Below are positions 7,222 to 9,447 of a DNA stretch of 9,447 bases, piece by piece. Position 1 is the first letter of the stretch, and each line of letters opens with the position of its first letter. The notes below the pieces were generated by a model. It was not told the origin of the DNA. It did not search any database and saw only the letters and a list, made by a program, of their open reading frames with translations. Source of the stretch: Ruminococcaceae bacterium UBA3451 (GTDB lineage: Bacteria > Bacillota > Clostridia > Oscillospirales > Acutalibacteraceae); assembly GCA_002378845.1 (NCBI GenBank), contig DFRY01000032.1, forward strand, positions 19,704 to 29,150. Direction: 5' to 3'. Position numbers and translations under genes: made by a program.

Positions 7222-7292
7222 CCCTTTTCACGAACGGCAAAGCCGCTTAATTATGATTTTTTAATCCATAATTAAATATCGTCCGAAAAGGG
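7222..7292. promoter_or_regulatory. Nested inverted repeats upstream of the HTH gene, candidate operator
   Basis: The inner repeat is perfect: TTAATTATG (7247-7255) and CATAATTAA (7267-7275) with an 11-nt spacer. It lies inside an outer repeat, CCCTTTTC (7222-7229) and GAAAAGGG (7285-7292), whose near arm is the RBS of the HTH gene. A small hairpin, CGGC-AAA-GCCG (7235-7245), sits between RBS and inner repeat. No clear promoter could be assigned here because the region is uniformly AT-rich. The arrangement is what one expects for autoregulation by the HTH product, possibly at both DNA and RNA level. Confidence 0.5.
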
Positions 7293-7348
7293 ATAAAAAT
7301 AACTAATAATTTTTAGAAAAATATTCCAATTAATTTGTTTTAGGCCAA

Positions 7349-7864
7349 TCAGGTACCGTCAGACGGTGGCACAGCAGCGAGAAAAAGCACGGAACTTCCG
7401 CCAGGAATCAGGTTATTCACGTCGCCGCTCTGGTAATTATTCAGCACAATTCCGCCTTTTAAGCGGTAGGTTTGGTCGGCGGAAATTATAGTGTAGTTTA
7501 ATACTTTATCCTGAATTTTTAATTCTATTTTTGAAAATCCATCAATCGATGCAACCTGAGAAGCAGTACCGCCGTCCGTCGTGCGGCTTTGAATATTCAA
7601 AGTTCCGTCCGAAAAGCGGAAGATTGCGCCTTGCGTGCTCCTGTCGTCGGTTGAGGAAAGTGTAAATGCGGTGGAGGCGTATTGCTGCAGGTAACTTTCC
7701 ACCAACGTTGCGTTTTGCTGATTTGCGGCATTGACCGTTCCGTTCTGAAAAGAGTGCGAACCAAAGTAAAACACCATACAGGCGGCGGCAATTATCACTG
7801 CGGTAAACGCAACCGCAATAATCAGCTCCACCAGCGTCAAACCGCTTTTGCTGCGAGGCTTCAT
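7349..7864 (-). CDS. Minor prepilin, PilW/PulJ-like
   Basis: A 171-residue protein with a class III signal peptide: basic leader MKPRSKSG, prepilin peptidase site G8|L9, Glu at mature position 5 (E13, in LTLVEL), then a hydrophobic helix to about residue 34 (IIAVAFTAVIIAAACMVFYFG). The rest is a soluble globular domain (FRFSDGTLNIQS, SIDGFSKIELKIQDKVLNYTI). It would be cleaved and methylated by a PilD/ComC-type peptidase and assembled as a minor pseudopilin in a type IV pilus, competence pilus or secretion filament. Its ATG overlaps the TGA of the preceding prepilin gene (ATGA), so translation is probably coupled; the own site AAGGA (7877-7881) is 12 nt away. It is the last gene of this block. 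No obvious terminator follows. Confidence 0.88.
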   Translation of the reverse strand: MKPRSKSGLTLVELIIAVAFTAVIIAAACMVFYFGSHSFQNGTVNAANQQNATLVESYLQQYASTAFTLSSTDDRSTQGAIFRFSDGTLNIQSRTTDGGTASQVASIDGFSKIELKIQDKVLNYTIISADQTYRLKGGIVLNNYQSGDVNNLIPGGSSVLFLAAVPPSDGT

Positions 7865-8301
7865 CCGGCGTCACCGTCCTTTGCGGCAAACGCGGTCATC
7901 TGCACACATTTGCGCCCCGTACTGTCGGTAAAGTAAACCGCAGTTTTAATCCGATAACCCGAAACCGTGACATCGCCTTGCTCATCGTCTACCGCGGTGA
8001 CCGTAAACTGCCTGTCATATTCCGGATTTGGGAAATCACCCGAGTCCACCTGTTGTACCCCGTCCATTTCCAAGTCGTCCGGGTTGATTTTATCGGCTCC
8101 GTGCAGCTTTTCCATGAGCGTGTCTGCTATATTCTGTGCCTGTGCCGCCGCGTCGCTTTGAGTGCTTTCGGAAAGGATGGTTCGCTGTGAAAAGCTGATG
8201 CTGGTAACCACCGCGGTAACCACAATGGCCAGAATCACCACCGCCGCAAGCACTTCGACCATAGTCGTTCCTTTTTTGCTTTTCCAATATTTATTGCCCA
8301 T
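7861..8301 (-). CDS. Minor prepilin, PilV-like
   Basis: A 146-residue protein with a class III signal peptide: basic leader MGNKYWKSKKG, cleavage at G11|T12, Glu at mature position 5 (E16, in TTMVEVL), then a hydrophobic helix (AAVVILAIVVTAVVTSI). The sequence TTMVEVLAAVVILAIVV resembles PilV/GspI-type minor pilins. Residues about 41-80 continue the N-terminal helix (SDAAAQAQNIADTLMEKLHGA); the C-terminal domain is beta-rich (DRQFTVTAVDDEQGDVTVSGYRIKTAVYF). GGAGGGG (8311-8317), 9 nt upstream, supports the start, which overlaps the end of the upstream gene by 11 nt. It probably forms a minor-pilin complex with the product of the next gene. Confidence 0.9.
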   Translation of the reverse strand: MGNKYWKSKKGTTMVEVLAAVVILAIVVTAVVTSISFSQRTILSESTQSDAAAQAQNIADTLMEKLHGADKINPDDLEMDGVQQVDSGDFPNPEYDRQFTVTAVDDEQGDVTVSGYRIKTAVYFTDSTGRKCVQMTAFAAKDGDAG

Positions 8302-9447
8302 TGGTGTAAACCCCTCCGGTCAAAGAGCCCCCGCCCGTTCCGCCACCGGAACCGCCTGTGCCGCCGGAACCGTCACTATTGGGACCCTTTGCAAATAGGC
8401 TCCTTGCATCATCACTGAACAGGTTCAAATTTTTAACACTGTAGGCTCCAGGCTTAATGGTATAACCTCCGGCGTATTGAATCGTCAAAGCATTTGGCAC
8501 ATAAAGATCAACACTATTTTCTTTATTTGGTGCAACCAAAATAAACCCACCTGTATTTCCATCGCGGGTTATTTGCGGTCTGTTGCTCCCGGATCCAACA
8601 TTTGAATCACTATATTGCGTATTTAGAGAAATTTTATCAGATTTTAAAATGACCTTATCACCAGATGGAACCATAAAATTTTGACCGCTTACATATTGAA
8701 AGTGAATTTCTTTCGCTCCATACAATGCTGTATCAGTAGGATTGTTCGCGAAATAATGCCAATTTTGGCTATCGCTAATATAAAAAAACACAATTTTACC
8801 CGGCACTTCAGACGGTCTCCCATTATCGATATACCCGTTTTTTACCCAATAATTATTTCCATGCAAATTATCAACATCTTCACCAGATACTATATCTTTG
8901 TAGTTATTCAGAACAAAGTTGTTATTGTTTAGTATCTGAGAATCAATTTTCGATGCATCTATCATTTTTAGTTTAGCACTACTAATCTCTGCTTGAACAT
9001 TGATTAAGTCAATCGTCCCGCTAAACTGATAAAATCCGTTTAACTCTACCGCACTGCTATCATTAACTACCATACGGACATGGTTAAAGGAAACGATTGC
9101 AGAACTACTGTTACTTTTAAGATATAAATGAATATTTCTATTTGGGCTTGTAGCAATAATATCTCCTTGAAAAAAGAAAAAAGATGATTGTAATGTACCA
9201 GATGTTCTATCCGCAGATAGATTATAACAAACATTTGAGTTACTTGATCCTGTATAGTACATTTGTGGAGCGGAAAATGTACCCGGGGATCCAGATAAAT
9301 TTACAGTTTGATTGGCTAAAATCGCATAATAGACTGTACCATTTTTCCAATCAAATCTTGATGGACTTCCATTAAAAATTTGATTGTTCCCGTGCTGAAA
9401 TCCAACCGAAAGATCAGCATCTTCCCAATCGGATTCCCCTTCATCTG
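8291..9447 (-). CDS. Surface or pilus-associated protein, C-terminal part (5' end outside window)
   Basis: The frame is open from the right edge to TAA at 8291-8293, giving 384 residues; the true start lies outside the window. An internal ATG at 9262 has no visible RBS, and the frame continues upstream of it, so it should not be taken as the start. I do not recognise the family. The chain is rich in Asn, Ser, Gly and Tyr with many short beta strands (IHLYLKSNSSSAIVSF, VELNGFYQFSGTIDL, GGFILVAPNKENSVDLYV), like beta-helical or adhesin-type extracellular domains, and ends in a Gly/Ser/Thr linker (GSGGTGGSGGGTGGGS). Position directly upstream of, and overlapping, the PilV-like gene suggests a large minor pilin (PilX-like) or a tip adhesin; that is inference from context. 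The segment from about 8400 to the edge is much more AT-rich than its neighbours. Confidence 0.8.
   Translation of the reverse strand, partial: DEGESDWEDADLSVGFQHGNNQIFNGSPSRFDWKNGTVYYAILANQTVNLSGSPGTFSAPQMYYTGSSNSNVCYNLSADRTSGTLQSSFFFFQGDIIATSPNRNIHLYLKSNSSSAIVSFNHVRMVVNDSSAVELNGFYQFSGTIDLINVQAEISSAKLKMIDASKIDSQILNNNNFVLNNYKDIVSGEDVDNLHGNNYWVKNGYIDNGRPSEVPGKIVFFYISDSQNWHYFANNPTDTALYGAKEIHFQYVSGQNFMVPSGDKVILKSDKISLNTQYSDSNVGSGSNRPQITRDGNTGGFILVAPNKENSVDLYVPNALTIQYAGGYTIKPGAYSVKNLNLFSDDARSLFAKGPNSDGSGGTGGSGGGTGGGSLTGGVYTNGQ

Noticed and set aside
6538..7264. Plus-strand frames opposite the HTH gene (6538-6960, 6818-7264)
   Set aside because: Antisense to a gene with a clear helix-turn-helix and RBS; no start signals of their own.
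7293..7348. Terminator for the prepilin operon
   Set aside because: Only AT-rich imperfect repeats are visible after the last prepilin gene, with no GC-containing stem, so no terminator is called and read-through into the HTH gene cannot be excluded.

Overview
All supported genes in this window lie on the minus strand, so they are transcribed from right to left. The Shine-Dalgarno sites (AAGGAGG, GGAGGGG, GGAGGAGGGG), a consensus promoter, type IV prepilin-like genes and an abundant-type secreted acidic surface protein suggest a Gram-positive, Clostridia-like bacterium. This is inference from sequence style; no database search was possible. I see no rRNA, tRNA, CRISPR array, insertion sequence or transposase.

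Right block (about 9447 to 7349): the tail of a surface or pilus-associated protein enters from the right edge. It is followed by two minor prepilins with class III signal peptides (PilV-like and PilW/PulJ-like). The three genes overlap by 11 and 4 nt and are probably translationally coupled, forming the end of a type IV pilus or type II secretion-like operon.

Middle block (7212 to 3018): three genes. The first encodes a helix-turn-helix protein with a large C-terminal domain I do not recognise. The second has a beta-rich N-terminus, a proline-rich linker and six MORN-type repeats. The third is a ComEC-type metallo-beta-lactamase-fold protein with a helical insertion and an unusual C-terminal cluster of 12 cysteines. 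The HTH gene is preceded by nested inverted repeats. The MORN-MBL pair has its own likely promoter, whose -10 box sits inside an inverted repeat sharing a 7-mer with the repeats upstream of the HTH gene. The pair ends at a strong terminator. This looks like a self-contained regulator plus sensor/scaffold plus hydrolase module of unknown purpose, and is the best candidate in the window for an undescribed system.

Left block (2993 to 1): a 564-nt intergenic region holds the terminator, a 26-nt near-perfect palindrome, a perfect TTGACA-N17-TATAAT promoter and a leader of about 177 nt. These precede the largest gene, a secreted acidic protein of at least 817 residues that runs off the left edge. 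It has a signal peptide, a repetitive Val/Thr/Asp/Gly segment that looks like a beta-solenoid, and a Big2-like Ig domain. I interpret it as an S-layer-like or major cell-surface protein. The long plus-strand open frames in this block are antisense shadows of it.
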